Assembly: GCA_029706075.1 (NCBI GenBank)
Contig: JAINUG010000147.1
Span: 554,501 to 618,500 of the forward strand
Length of the DNA: 64,000 nucleotides
From: Aldrovandia affinis
Taxonomy: Eukaryota; Chordata; Actinopteri; Notacanthiformes; Halosauridae
Reading direction: 5' to 3'
The notes under the pieces were generated by a model. It did not search any database, had not been told where the DNA came from, and saw nothing but the letters and a program-made list of their open reading frames with translations. This document shows, piece by piece, positions 24,901 through 36,844 of this stretch. Each line of letters starts with the position of its first letter. Within the stretch, counting starts at the first letter, position 1. The position numbers and the translations under genes were made by a program.

Positions 24901-25644
24901 TAAAGTATCCAGTTGTAATAATAATTTATAAACCCTCTGCTTGGTATGCCAACATTTTCATATAGCTACTAATTGACTTAAAAAAATGGCATTCAATTTA
25001 GAACTGATTTATATAAATGAAAAAAAAGTTGATTTTTCAGAGAATACACCAAACGGCACTTTTCAGTTTCTTTTTCACCAAGCACTGTTTGCAATCAGTT
25101 TACAGTTTTGAGAGTTTGAGATCAAAGTGTTTATTTTATATTTCTGCCAACTTACTGCACAAACATTGAAAGAAAGATCTACCGCAGTCTATTAGTCATC
25201 CACAACTAATAAGTGAGTCACTCAAGCAAGCTGTTATTTATAAAAATGTAGCCGTAAAGATATATAGGACCTTGTGTACTTTGTTGAGGCAATACTTATT
25301 TGCTTACTCACACCTCCTCAACAAAGGCATTGACATTTACACCTTGTTTCAATAAAAATGTATCACACACCATCGAATGGTGTTTAGAAGCAAAATTATA
25401 TTTGACAATAAGCTCAACAGTTCAGCCCTTCAGTGCTCTATATGTATTAAATCTAAATGAATGAATGAATTAATTAAATTAAACTGATGTGCATCACAAC
25501 CTCCTACTGTATTCAGTTACCCAGGTAATTAAAAACAATGCAATCCTCTGTATTATCCTTATTAATCCTAACCTTATTAACTTACCCTTATTAATCCCCA
25601 ATATCAGCTCCATGACATACAACACATCTAACTCTTTAACCAAA
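21997..25644. other. non-coding sequence, nothing recognised
   Basis: Several frames of 60-121 codons (21899-22264, 22467-22787, 23547-23816, 24349-24651) lack recognisable domains or plausible splice context. 23400-23760 is GC-richer. A small perfect inverted repeat 'cgatcttc-aa-gaagatcg' lies near 23267-23284. Confidence 0.45.
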
Positions 25645-26275
25645 CTCTACCGGCCTGTGCCATCAAGACACTGCAACTAGTCCAGAATGCTGCCGCCCAT
25701 GTCACCCCTCTACTCTCCTCTCTGCACTGGCTCCCCATCGCAGCACGCATCAGATTCAAATCACTGGCGCTTGCTTTTCAAGCGGCTAGAGGTGCTGCTC
25801 CCCCATACCTCCAGTCACTCATCACTCCCTACACCCCTCCCAGACCCCTCCGCTCCGCCTCCTCTGGCAAACTGACTGCCCCATCCCTCCAGGCGCCTGG
25901 CAGCCGCTCCTCGTGGTCTCGCCTCTTCTCTGTCGGTGGTGGAACGACCTTCCGCAATTGGTCAGGACCACGGAATCACTTGCGATCTTCCGCAAGAGAC
26001 TCAAAACCCACCTTTTCAGACTCCACTACCACTGAATTCTGTACATCTAGCTAATTGTCATCACCACCACCGCTTACTCCATGAAAAATATATATAATAA
26101 TTTACTAACCTTCTCCTTCCCAGTGTTACAGGTATGGTACGCAGCTGCCTACAATGATGTCTATCACTGTATTACTGCACTGATCTCTTGCGCGAACTAT
26201 GATTGTTCCTACCATGTATGTATGCACATCTTGTAAGTCGCTCGTCTGCTAAATGCTTAAAATGTCAAATGTAAA
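25645..26275 (+). pseudogene. L2-like LINE 3' end with RT C-terminal region
   Basis: A plus frame from about 25665 shows LQLVQNAAAHVTPLLSSLHW, then LPIAARIRFKSLALAFQA, RGAAPPYLQSL, and RPLRSASSGKLTAPS. After indels come RWWNDLP and KRLKTHLFR. This is the C-terminal part of an L2-like reverse transcriptase. A 3' untranslated tail follows to 26275, with 'cagctgcctacaatgatgtc' and the end motif 'cttgtaagtcgctcgtctgc'. The 5' part is absent. A tail-only copy lies inverted at 6393-6575. Frames at 25687-25875 and 25822-26004 are shadows. Confidence 0.85.
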
Positions 26276-26693
26276 ATGAAATCACCAAATAAATTAATTA
26301 ATAACGCATAACAAAACTAACTGTAGATGATATAAAGAAAATATCACATGACGTTAGGCGGCGTCCAAAAGAAAAACAAAATGTGGATCCAACCAAGGAA
26401 AGACTATTAGAATAAGAATAAAGTATAATAAACACATAAACTTGTGATGGGAGAAGGCTACAGAGCATCTGAAAGTAAAACTGTATTCATGATTCATTCC
26501 ATACCCTCCTGACCGCGTACACACAATAAGACAATTGTTCAAATTCAGAACTGCGTTTTTATACTGACTGATGACAAATTGGTCAATAGAAACCCTGCGT
26601 CCTTTCATATCATTTCTTAGAAATTATATGACAAGATAATTATATAATATAAGTTATTGTAAATAATACCTAGGCTATGCTATATAGAATATA
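26276..26693. other. non-coding sequence, nothing recognised
   Basis: AT-rich, no gene recognised. Confidence 0.5.
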
Positions 26694-27062
26694 CAGAGCC
26701 GGATTAATACAGTAGTGGGCCCTGGGGCTATTCATAATTTATAGGCCATGCCCCCCCCGACCCCCTGAAACCCATCCTATTGGTAGGTTTATGCTCTTGC
26801 ACATAAACAACAGACCCATTTCCCAATGAAATACGCTATTCTTTTATTTTTTCAATCCCCGGTGCCCCAACCTACAGCCCCCTCCCCTCCCCCCTCCACC
26901 CCGTGACACTCAAAGCTGTGCAACAAATTGATAAAAACTGATATATAAAAAAGTTAAAATTAATAATTTGCCAAATTAATTGATTTCCCCAGTCTCCTGG
27001 GCCCTTTGCGAGGCCAGGGAGGGAAGCCAACATGACGTTCACTATGCATAAGAGTGGCCCTG
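26694..27062. mobile_element. possible hAT-like non-autonomous element
   Basis: Starts 'cagagccggattaat' and contains 'gggccctggggct'. The complement of the end reads 'cagggccactcttat', a short hAT-style terminal pair (CAG-GCC...). Interior is C-rich then AT-rich. No 8-bp target duplication is evident, so the call is tentative. Confidence 0.4.
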
Positions 27063-27439
27063 TAGTACAGGGTTACGGCCGACGGCTGACGAAGGCGTTA
27101 CTTTGCCTTCGTCACTACCAGTCGCAGGACTACGGCAGCGAACTCACATTAGTAGGGGGAGATTGACATAAAATAGCGAAACAAAATCTTAATTTTTTTT
27201 TAAACAAAAATAGCCACTACAGCTATAAGAATATATATTTACAATTCTGACTTAGCTGTCTGTAGATACAGGTATTCCTGAAAATAAAGCGGTCGTGACA
27301 TGAACCGGGGTACTTTGCAACAAGATTTGTAATTATTTGTTTTGCATCGCTGGGACAACGACCAACACCTCGGAAAGCACAATACAATAGTGAAATATCT
27401 AGGCGATATCAGCGTCCATAAAATATCGCCTGGTTTCAA
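27063..27439. other. non-coding sequence, nothing recognised
   Basis: Contains a short inverted pair, 'acgaaggcgtta' against 'ttgccttcgtc', near 27088-27114. Confidence 0.45.
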
Positions 27440-27735
27440 GGGTTCTTAAAATTCTCACGCAAAGAGGAGAGTCGCAATTAAGGCATGCTTTAGTAAATCA
27501 GATGGAATACTTATTTGACCTAATTAATAAAATCTCCACCATGTTTTAGCGCGTTCACCCCATATGCATGGACAAGTTTAACTATTAATTTAAAAGAAAG
27601 TCGCAAAGTCACTCCACCCAGTAAAGAACACCCTAATAGCGATTTGACTAATTGCAACCGTTTAGTAAATCCGACGTAGATTTTTGCGTTGGAAAAGCAG
27701 TCGCAGTCCTTTAGTAAATCTAGCCCTCAGTTCTT
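27440..27735. repeat. element with three copies of TTTAGTAAATC
   Basis: The 11-mer 'tttagtaaatc' occurs near 27490, 27660 and 27710 in the same orientation. The last is followed by 'tagccct', giving an end like those of known fish DNA elements ('gatttactaaa' on the complement). Boundaries unresolved. Confidence 0.5.
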
Positions 27736-28580
27736 TGTAGTTCTTTGTAGTTCTCTCGAGGACAAGTACCCTGCGTCTGTAGATTTGACATTGGATACAT
27801 TGTCTTTGTCTTACTGTTGTAACTTACAATAAACCAGCTCTTAATTTTAAATGAATCGTGAGTTGTATACTTTAACGAATGTGGATCCACCAGATTGTTT
27901 TGTCTATGGAAGAATTTGACAATTTAATTTGAATCTGCAGTTTTCAATCCACCCTGACTGGACCCAGGCTAGAAGCGCTGAAGAGACATCCAACAGGGAA
28001 TTTGGCACGTCTGTTCTGGCAGCTCCGAGATGGTAACTGTAACTATGTCTGGGACAAACAGTGCACTGTCTCGCGAAGATGTCGGAGCCCATTCTATGTT
28101 TGTGACGATATAGCCGTAATATGTATCTGTGCCCTGTTCCTTAGAATAATAATTTTATGAATACAATAGTTTTACATGGTTTGCCCAAACTAAAAACAAC
28201 CCTATGTTCAAACTACTTAAAATAAATATTTTCTTGCATATATGGCCCATATGATTTTGTAATTGCATCAGTCTGAATCCCCCCTCCCCCAGAGTTGTAT
28301 TAGAGTACTGCAGGTCTGAGCGTAAATAAAGGACCATGGTGTATTTCTGTAGGTTAGAATTCAGAACTCTGGACAGCTCCCAGGAGCATGCAATAGAAAA
28401 GGCAGTGACAGGTCATAAATATGTGGTGCTGGGGGAAATACTGCCTCCAAATCTCATCCTAAACCCATGGGACAGACTGACAGACTGAGGTGGTGTGTTA
28501 TACAATCCAAGCATAGCCAACCCGGGGCAGTGCTGAGCCCTTACAGTAAGTGAAACCATTTAGATTTAATGACTCATTAA
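27736..28580. other. non-coding sequence, nothing recognised
   Basis: Begins with a 10-base unit 'agttctttgt' repeated about 2.5 times (27728-27752). 'acaataaaccagctctt' near 27828 looks like a polyadenylation region but no gene is recognised. Confidence 0.45.
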
Positions 28581-28962
28581 CAATGACAATGATGGCTGTA
28601 CTCAGTATTCATGGAATAGGCACAATCCATATAGGCACACAACACCACATTTCTCTACCCATCAAGACCACACAATATTTAACATTAACATATCCACCAA
28701 TGTCAAGGTAACCTACTGCAAGGCTTGCAAATGTGCATGCAGGCATTCTCATTAGGGGGAGGCTGTCTTGCACACCGTTATCTTAAAGCACAGGCTGTAT
28801 TTTTTAACAAATTCCTTCACATTTACAGAAATGCAAGCAAATGGAAATCATCAGGCACTCTTTATAAAGTTCTCAGTTTATGCACTTTCCCATCCTAGTG
28901 GCTGCAAGTGTCTTTTCAACCGCCGCACTCCCGAAGAGGCCTGATTGTCTTTACTTTATTTG
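28581..28962 (+). repeat. direct duplication, copy A
   Basis: 382 bases that align over their length to 32698-33083 in the same orientation, with many substitutions and a few indels. Shared landmarks: 'aatccatataggcacacaac', 'catcaagaccacacaatatt', 'cttgcacaccgttatc', 'ctctttataaagtt' and 'actcccgaagaggcctgatt'. Similarity stops abruptly on both sides. No transposon hallmark or coding frame is seen. Confidence 0.9.
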
Positions 28963-29936
28963 CAAGTTTAAACTCGTAAATCTTTCCAAGGCTGCGGGTG
29001 GGGGGTGGGGGCAGGGATCTCATAACTTTCTCATTACCGCCTCCAGTACGATGACAAATGCTTCTCTCCTCAAATGCGCAGGCTACTTTGAGACACAAAT
29101 AATGTTTGGGTAGTTTCTCTTCCAAACTCGTTAAAGATTGGATAAAAACAAACGTAACCACATTAAAGGCCTGCAGCTGTGCTCTGGAATTCCACCTGGT
29201 TATCTGTTATGGTGTAGTGCAGACTGCTGGTTTCTCCTTGAGAATTTAGACCCATAGGTCTGTGTGTCTTTATGACATTTCTGTGATGGGGCACTGCAAG
29301 TAATGGGGGCCAGCTCTAAAGGAAATCATTCTGTAAAAATGTAAGGCAATATACTGACAACACAAACAAGTATAAACCACTGTTACAAAACTGAAGATCT
29401 TTTATCAGGCTAAGCTCTTCAAGATAAAGAGGTTGTGCAGGTTCAAACTGTAGCCAAGTAAGTCCATACTGATACGATACCGCATAATCTCCCATAGGTT
29501 TAAACACCTCCATTGCAAACGGTGTAACACATAACCAACACAAAGGAAATCCATAGGAATGTCTGTGGAATATATCACATGTTAATAACACATGGGAATC
29601 AATGGGCCCCCCGTGTACAGTATGTGGCTATGAGCATCTGCACCAATATTTGCTTCAGAAAGCTGGGAAAACCTCATAAATGTTGCTGACGCATCACTTT
29701 TAAAAAGATGTCCATGGTTCGGGCACCTCCTCCTCTTAGTGGCTTTGTTAAGAACAACACAAATGAGTGAACAGGAGCTGCCAGCAGAGGAGACTGTATG
29801 GTCCCACTTAGAAAAAGTTCCTTTAGTCCAACAGATTTTTCAGTCAGAGCTTCACATGTTTGGAACACAATACCCACTGACATATGAGATTCCACAACAT
29901 TATATTCATTCTCTAATGATTTAAAATCGCAGTTAC
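28963..29936. other. non-coding sequence, nothing recognised
   Basis: No gene or repeat recognised. A 91-codon minus frame at 29316-29591 has no recognisable domain. Confidence 0.5.
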
Positions 29937-30130
29937 ATTACATTACATTACATTACAGGCATTTGGCAGACGCTCTTATCCAGAGCGACGTACAACAAAG
30001 TGTTAACCGTAGTCAAGAACAGTTTAGCTGAAAGCCACCCTAGCGGGAAGTACAGTTCCAGGTGCTAGGAGCAACCACATAGTTAAACTAGGACCCTGTA
30101 GGTACATTCAAATTCAAAGGCAGCAATAAA
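29937..30130 (-). mobile_element. LINE 3' tail with TTACA satellite end
   Basis: Starts with tandem 'attac' units (29935-29958), then 'ggcatttggcagacgctctt' and 'atccagagcgacgtacaaca', the 3' end of a common fish L2-like family in reverse orientation, followed by about 130 bases of tail. Confidence 0.75.
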
Positions 30131-30617
30131 ACAAACAGAGCGGAAAATATTGGTGAAATAATGCCTTAAAGACAGTTAAAAGACATCAAATATGTCTACG
30201 CAACATAAACACTTATTTTCCTCTCTTTCAATGTGTTGCTTGGCATTGCCAGTCTGAATGCTGAATGATGTCAGTGTGCGGTACTCATAAACTAATACCC
30301 TGATACAGCTTGCCAAAATCATGTGCCTATGTATTTGTGTTTTAATGCTGCTTACTTCTAACTGTGCATCTGTCTGTGCCTGCTGCATGCACTGTGGGCT
30401 TGCTTTCTAATAATTATGTGCTTATTTGTGCATTGTGCAAGTGCAGGGATGCTGCTTGCCACTGTTTGTGTGCCTGGCTGTACCTGATGTGCATACTGTG
30501 ATGCTGCCTAATTGTGTGCCTATCTGTGTCATATGTGTGTTGTAATGTTGCTTTCTTTTCATTATGTTGCTGTGGTGTGGCTTACATTTTATGTAATATT
30601 ATATGTCTCCATCCACC
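30131..30617. other. non-coding, TG-rich sequence
   Basis: Imperfect repetition of 'tgtgcc' and 'tgatgctgc' from 30360 to 30580. It may be the body of the retroposon ending at 30704. Confidence 0.45.
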
Positions 30618-30704
30618 TGCCCAGGGACTGCAGCTGAAAATCTGGCACACTTACAGTAATGTTTGCTAATGTGTACTGTCCTTGTTAAATAAATGTAATA
30701 AAAA
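30618..30704 (+). repeat. retroelement 3' tail, same family as 4341-4510
   Basis: 'cagggactgcagctgaaaat' at its start and 'gtactgtccttgttaaataa' at its end match the complement of 4341-4510. Confidence 0.6.
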
Positions 30705-30839
30705 TGGGAAAAAACGTGTGGCCATGTGATCCTCTGTACCATCCTTGTTTGTCTTTATTGATGGAATTTTACAACACAGTGCACTCAAGTTAATGAGATC
30801 GGATTTGCAGACAGTGCACCTTGGCATGTTTCCAAACAC

Positions 30840-31180
30840 ACCGCTCATTCCTCAGACGTGAACACAAAGCAACGAGCATCGCGAGCAGCCAATCCCGGTC
30901 TGGCGGCCGGCCTCTGTTAATCACCGTTATTAATTGTACGGCTGACAGCAAACAGACCCATTAATGTGGTCTAACAGTGATCTGATGGAACCTGAAGAGT
31001 TTACAATGGCCAGAAGGACAGCGTGCAACCCGGCAATTAAAAGCGTGACAAGTAGAGTTAGGCAAATCGAGGCGAGGCGATTCATCACTGGAGTTGGGAC
31101 ACTGTGTGTCATAAATCATCTTGCATTCTACATTAGAATTTTTCTTTTTATTTGAATAGCGACAGTGTCTATAGTCCCCA
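30840..31180. promoter_or_regulatory. candidate conserved non-coding element
   Basis: Unique, balanced-composition sequence with several homeodomain-type cores ('gttattaattg', 'cattaatg', 'gcaattaaaa'), no repeat hallmarks and no convincing coding frame. Inside a presumed developmental-gene intron this could be an enhancer; inference only. Confidence 0.25.
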
Positions 31181-32697
31181 GGGTTCTCCCCTAGAAACAT
31201 TTTACATGATAAAACTACCACATCCTAGCGATTTCTGAGCAGTAAAACAGAGAAAATAAAACCTCATCTTATGGGAAAAAGTTAGCACTGCTCTGCTGTA
31301 ACTGTTTAAAATGATGAGCTGTTATTGTCAACAGAATTCAGATGAGGAACATAGGGTAACACAGCCTGCCACGTCCTCAGATGGAATACATTAAAACCAC
31401 ATATAAGGTGTACATATTTTTTCTTTAGTACACACTATTTCATTTCAACTATTTAGCAGACTCCATGAGGGTTTGGTAAGCACGGTCATAGCTCATCATT
31501 ATTGCCCTGCAGAGCAGCTTAATACCAACAAGAGCGAGAGTGTGGAAACTATCCTGCCCCTGAGTCTGCACTGAGCTGTGCTGGCACCTCGTCTTCCTAC
31601 ATTTATGAAAATGGAACGCATGTATTTATCAATATCACAGAATGGGTATTCTACATTCTACGTTACTCTACTGTACTTCTCAAACTTGGGTTTAATGTGA
31701 ACGTGGACACACATTGCTATCATATTGCAAAATTGAAGTTAAACCGCTGCTTAAAATGGAAAATACAATTTGAATTTAGGGCTAAATGTATATGGGTTAA
31801 ACATATGCTGGAGTTCATTCTCTGTACCTACCTTGACTATTTAAACTTATTCTTCTTTTCTGCCCCTTACTTTTGAAAAGGGTATGTTAGCTTTTCTTTT
31901 CATGTTAGTTGGCCCAACAGAAAAAAATGGTGTTAGTTCAGCTACGTAGCTGCTGATTACTAGCTAGCATTATGTAACTGAACATTAAGTAACTAATTTA
32001 GCTAACTAGAAAATTTGATACACAACAACAGGTGGTTTGAAATACAGGGCCAATGTTAGCTGTTGCAGTCCTACTGCGATGGCTAACGGTGGCTAATCAC
32101 TTGCCTTCACAAATTCCACAAACTGAACATATTTAATACACAGACCAGTATGTCATGCAGCCAATTATACAGAGGGAAACCAAAAATAAAGCACTATCAA
32201 TAGCTAACTAGTAAACATTATCTAACTATAATTTTAATGATGAGTTCTCAAATTTATTTAAATTAATTTGACAAATGCACCATCATATGATTTGAACATC
32301 AATAACGTGAAATAACGTAAGGTAGCTAATATAATTAGGGAATACTCTAACTGCTGGCTTGATACTTGAGTATGGTAATTAGCTAGTTATTATTATATGG
32401 GACGCAGGGTATGCAGGGCAGGATGTAGCTAGATAGTTACATATAATTAATTAACAACGTTATCTACCAAGAAACATTGCCAAACACATTTAGTCCTGCT
32501 CTCATGGCAATTTCGGTATCAATAATTGTATAGGGTTAAAGGGTGATTTCTAATCACTAAAATAGCCATACTGGAAGGGGCCTTTATTTGTATGACTTTG
32601 GAGACACTTTTGTCCCTCTTGGCCAACCATAGCTGCAGAATTATCTTTCCACAGAAGAGATTATGAAGCATAAAAATATTTATTTTCGTCTTGTTGG
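31181..32697. other. non-coding; 31930-32460 TAGC/GCTA-rich
   Basis: Contains 'tagctgctgattactagctag' in pieces, 'tagctaactag' and similar, like 21180-21560 and 45310-45650. No gene recognised. Confidence 0.5.
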
Positions 32698-33083
32698 CAA
32701 TGACAATGACGGCTGTACTCAGTACTCTTGGAATAGGCATAATCCATATAGGCACACAACACCACTTTTCTCAACCCATCAAGACCACACAATATTAAAC
32801 ATTAACCTATACACCAATGTCAAGTTAATGCACTGCAAGGCCTGCAAATGGATGTGCAGCCATTTTACATTATGAGGCTATCTTGCACACCGTTATCATA
32901 AAGTACAGGCTACAGTACGATTTCTGAACAAATTGCATATTCCTTCATGTTTCATGGCAGAAATGAAGGCAAATATAAATCATTAAGCTCTCTTTATAAA
33001 GTTTATGTCTATAGAGTTTTCAATATAGCTGTCTTTTCTACCACCCCACTCCCGAAGAGGCCTGATTGCTTTTACTGTATTTG
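32698..33083 (+). repeat. direct duplication, copy B
   Basis: 386 bases aligned with 28581-28962 in the same orientation, about 4.1 kb away; divergence by eye is around a fifth of positions. Similarity starts at 'caatgacaatga' and ends at 'tttactgtatttg'. Confidence 0.9.
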
Positions 33084-33764
33084 TCATTTGTCTGCTCTTT
33101 AACCTGATAAGAGCCCTTACAGCATTCGAGTGAGGTGCCGACGGTAATAGGCAGTGATTTATCGCCTTGCAAGAAAGGCAATTTTATGTATAGAAACTAT
33201 GTAGATATGAAAGAGAAATGATAGGTAAATGATCTTTGAATTTCCCCTCAGTTGCACAGTATAGCCTGCCACAGAGATCAAGGGATGGAGTGCAATGCTC
33301 TCCCAGATACTGTCCACTGCACGCATTAATGCTGAATAATTGTTGAACATCTCGGTATCCAAGCTATTCAGTATACACAGACCAGACAAGGAAACTTGCA
33401 CTGCAACCTGCAGCTTAGACTGTTACGCTCACCATGCATCATTCCTTATACTACTGTTCCCCCTGCTGGCTAATAATGGTAATGCAAATAGTGATCTCAT
33501 TCATTCCCCATTGCAAACTATAGTCCTGCCGTTCTGTTATATCACATAAATAATGCTAATGGCTTTGTTGCCATTTCCAATATGAAAGCATTTTGTTAAA
33601 TATTGTATATATGGCAACATAAATACTAACAATTGATAAATATAAGTGGATAAACTTATCAATATCATCTGATTTGTAATTTTAGTCTGTGCGGTGTGAC
33701 TACGTATTGAAAGCCCTAGGAATTTAATTGACCTTCACCTGTGTCTCTCATCTAAGAGAGGAAG
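33084..33764. other. non-coding sequence, nothing recognised
   Basis: No gene or repeat recognised. Confidence 0.5.
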
Positions 33765-34966
33765 TGTTGCCGTCTTTTGGAGGGGGCAACTGGTGCGACC
33801 GCCCCAGAGGGGAAAATTACTTTAAATAATAATAATTTCTGAAATTCTTTTTTAAATTATTATTATTTAAAACAATATATATTAAATATATAGGCTATGT
33901 TTGTGAAGCACACCCAGACATGCAAATACATTTATATAGCCTAAATGGCATATAGGCAAGTTGACGTTATATGGAAAGTGGCTGCGTCCCAATGCTTCAT
34001 AAGTGCATTTAGTCTGTAGCTACGGTATTCTAATTAGCTTGAAGTTGTGTGGAGTCGGGCGGCAAAATGGCAAGCTCAAACAGCAAAGACTGAGACAAAC
34101 TGATTCTGCTCATTGAGAATTCCCCTGAGAAGATGTTTGAAACAGAATATTTTCTTGTAATCCTGGATAAGTCTCTCATGTCACTAGCATCGAGATTTGA
34201 ACAAATGCAAGGTTTCGTAGCTAAGTTTGTTTTCTATTTGATGTGACCAAACTGGGTGAAATGACGGAAGGTGACTTGAGAAGGCAGTGCATGGATCTGA
34301 GGAATGCTTTGTCTGATGGAGAATCTTACAACATCAATGGCCCCAACCTCTTCTCCGAGCTCAAAGTATTGAGAGAGATGATCCCTCAAGGAACCAACAC
34401 TGCACTTCAAGCCCTTCAATTTCTGAAGTCAATTGAAGGCACGTTCCCAAACAGTGAAGTCGCATATTGGATTTTATTGACTATTCCAGTAACAGTGACT
34501 TCAGGAGAACAAAGCTTTTCCAAATTTAAAAAATAAAGAATTATTTGCAGACAATCATGTCTCAGGAGAGGCTATGTGGACTTGCAATGCCCTCTATCAA
34601 GAAAGACGTTGCTTCAACCCTCGACGATGTGGATCTTATTGCTGAGTTTGCTGCAATGAAGGACAGAAAGATCACACTGTAGACAGTCAGCTAGTCAGTC
34701 AGATTGGTGAGTTGTTTATGCTTATTAAAATATTTTAAATCAAGGGGCATATATGGATGGTTTGTGTGATGTCGTAGCCTGTAAAACTTTAGCTCATAGT
34801 TGTCAGAGCCTATATAATAGCTACAATGTATGCCTACGATGGGTTGGCTATTATAAACAATGGTTGATAAGCAGTTGCTAAGTCTATGATGTCATCGCAT
34901 TAACAGCTGGGCCCCGCATAGGTTGACTCGCCCCAGGCCCCGCCCACCCCTTGAGACAGCCCTGTG
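33765..34966 (+). mobile_element. hAT transposon relic
   Basis: The left end near 33765 ('tgttgccgtcttttggag' then 'gcgaccgcccc') and the complement of the right end ('cagggctgtctcaagg' then 'gcggggcctgggg') are G/C-rich hAT-style ends seen in fish elements. They enclose the transposase remnant at 34110-34680. End assignment is approximate. Confidence 0.55.
34110..34682 (+). pseudogene. hAT transposase C-terminal fragment (dimerisation domain)
   Basis: Remnant of a hAT-superfamily transposase. The upstream piece reads FETEYFLVILDKSLMSLASR then FEQMQGF. The frame at 34243-34536 leads into the dimerisation motif AYWILLTIPVTVTSGEQSFS, matching the hAT hallmark where A-RILLTIPVTVASAERSFS is usual. 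A frameshift at about 34530 separates the closing block MSQERLCGLAMPSI and DVDLIAEFAAMKDRKI. Stops before 34243 and the frameshift make it non-functional. Similar sequences occur in ZMYM-like or TTF-type zinc-finger proteins derived from hAT elements, but without a zinc finger here a plain transposon relic is most likely. Confidence 0.85.
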
Positions 34967-35105
34967 CACAGGTCCACACAAACAGTGCACCTGACTAAAT
35001 TAAATATGTAGCATGGCTAAATCAGGTAAAGGCACTGTACTGAATAATGCATAATGCACTGTAACCATCAGAATAGAACCAGCAACCGTCTCACCATGGC
35101 TCATC
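34967..35105. other. non-coding spacer
   Basis: Short spacer, nothing recognised. Confidence 0.5.
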
Positions 35106-35328
35106 ACATTTTCAGTGATATTTTCCAGAAGAATGTACATACACATGTCTAGTCTAAACAGAAACCTTTAACTTATAATTCCATAAGAATTAATTTAAGT
35201 TTAAATTAAACAATAATCAATATTAACATTTTCCAGTGACATTTTCCATAAGAATGTACATAAATATGTAATCTAAACAGAAACCTCTAACTTCTAATTC
35301 CATAAGAATTTATTTAAGTTTAAATTAT
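35106..35328 (+). repeat. two-copy tandem duplication, period 120
   Basis: 'acattttcagtgatattttc' at 35106 and 'acattttccagtgacatttt' at 35226 start two units. They share 'agaatgtacata', 'ctaaacagaaacct', 'attccataagaatt' and 'tttaagtttaaatta'. Confidence 0.9.
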
Positions 35329-36844
35329 AACATAACATTTTTATTGTGTTTACTATGGCAGCAGCACTCTAACTTCCCATTAAATAATTGCTATTAAATA
35401 TGACAAAGAGATCATGTTAGAGTAAATCATATTTAAAATAGAAAGAACAGAGCTTAAAACATTTTTTTAAATTTTGATTGAAATTACATTCTGGTATACC
35501 ATGTTTGGACCAATACCCGTCTATATACCAAAACCCATTTCTTTGAGAATGTCATTGTGAGCCTGTTTTAAAGACACCCCTCTGTCAGAAAAGCCACCAT
35601 CAGCATCACAATGTTCTTACTGTGGATGGGTGGAGCAAAATCACCCCAATGCCTATCTAAACCAAGGCTCTCTGGGATATGTAGTTTCAATGTACAGCAA
35701 ACTGTTAGCCCTAGCAGTAGCCATATCTCTCAAGGTGACATTGTCTCACTAAATTTGCTTCATCCCTGTCATGTAATGTGGGAGCTGCTCAGGGGAACAT
35801 ATATACTAACCTCAGAACATATTTCAAGTTTTTCAATGTAAGGGTTTGGATTAGGATTGCGGTTGGGTAAGCTGATTCTGGATCAGTTGTTTATGGCAGA
35901 ACAGTGCGTTTTAGGGACTGCGCTGATCAGCAATCCAACACATGAGCATAACAGTGCGGGAAAGGATCACTGACAACACACAGAATTTACAGGACAACAA
36001 TCAACAATTAGAAAAACAACACTAAACATCACTCTTCATTGCTATAGGACTAATATGGGCTTACAGAGCATTAATATTACAATGTTTATATAATATGTTC
36101 CATTTCCATGGACCATAAAATGTATGTTTGATGGCCATTTTTTTTCTTGAAGCAATGCCTTTTGACAGGCCAGCCACTCTGGGAGCTGAGATCAAAATCA
36201 AATGTAGGCTCACCAAACTCAGTTTCACAAATTGAACTGGCACTGTGGAGATTGTGCTAGTCAGAAGACATGCAATTGATATAACTTGCACAATGACATA
36301 CTGTACCTTCAGATTGACTGTGGTACCTAAAGGTACAACAAATGTATCCGGCTGAAAATCATTACAGGACATTCTCTGAAAGAGTGTGGTAGGGTTTCAT
36401 AATGAAATCCATAAAATGTCCTTATACCTGCTCATCCAGAAAGACTTGTTTATACAAGTACAGAGCATGTTCCATTGACTGTGTGTTTGATTACATTTTT
36501 CTTGACCACTTTTAGCTTCTCTGGTTGCTTTCAAATCCCTGTTATCACTAAGTGCACCAGCCAAACTTAGTCATTTCAGTAAGACGCTGCATTATCAGAA
36601 GATAAATAATGAAATAAAAAGTTTTACCTGCTCATCCAGAGAGAGGGAAAGCAGTGCAGGAAGAAAACAGAAATGTTAGATTAAATGCAGGTCAATAGCT
36701 CAGTTGTCATTGCAGTCATAATATCTCTCTCCTAAGAGAGAAACAGTGTAGGGTTGCTGTCTTTTGCTATAGGATCTACAGCATTAATTGGTTTATCTGT
36801 GACCGAACAAAGTTTATGCGACAGTGGTTTGTATTACCTTATTT
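35329..36844. other. non-coding sequence, nothing recognised
   Basis: A 103-codon minus frame at 36061-36372 has no recognisable domain. Confidence 0.5.

Noticed and set aside
36061..36372. 103-codon hydrophobic minus frame
   Set aside because: Looks membrane-like only through AT-rich codons; no family or context.
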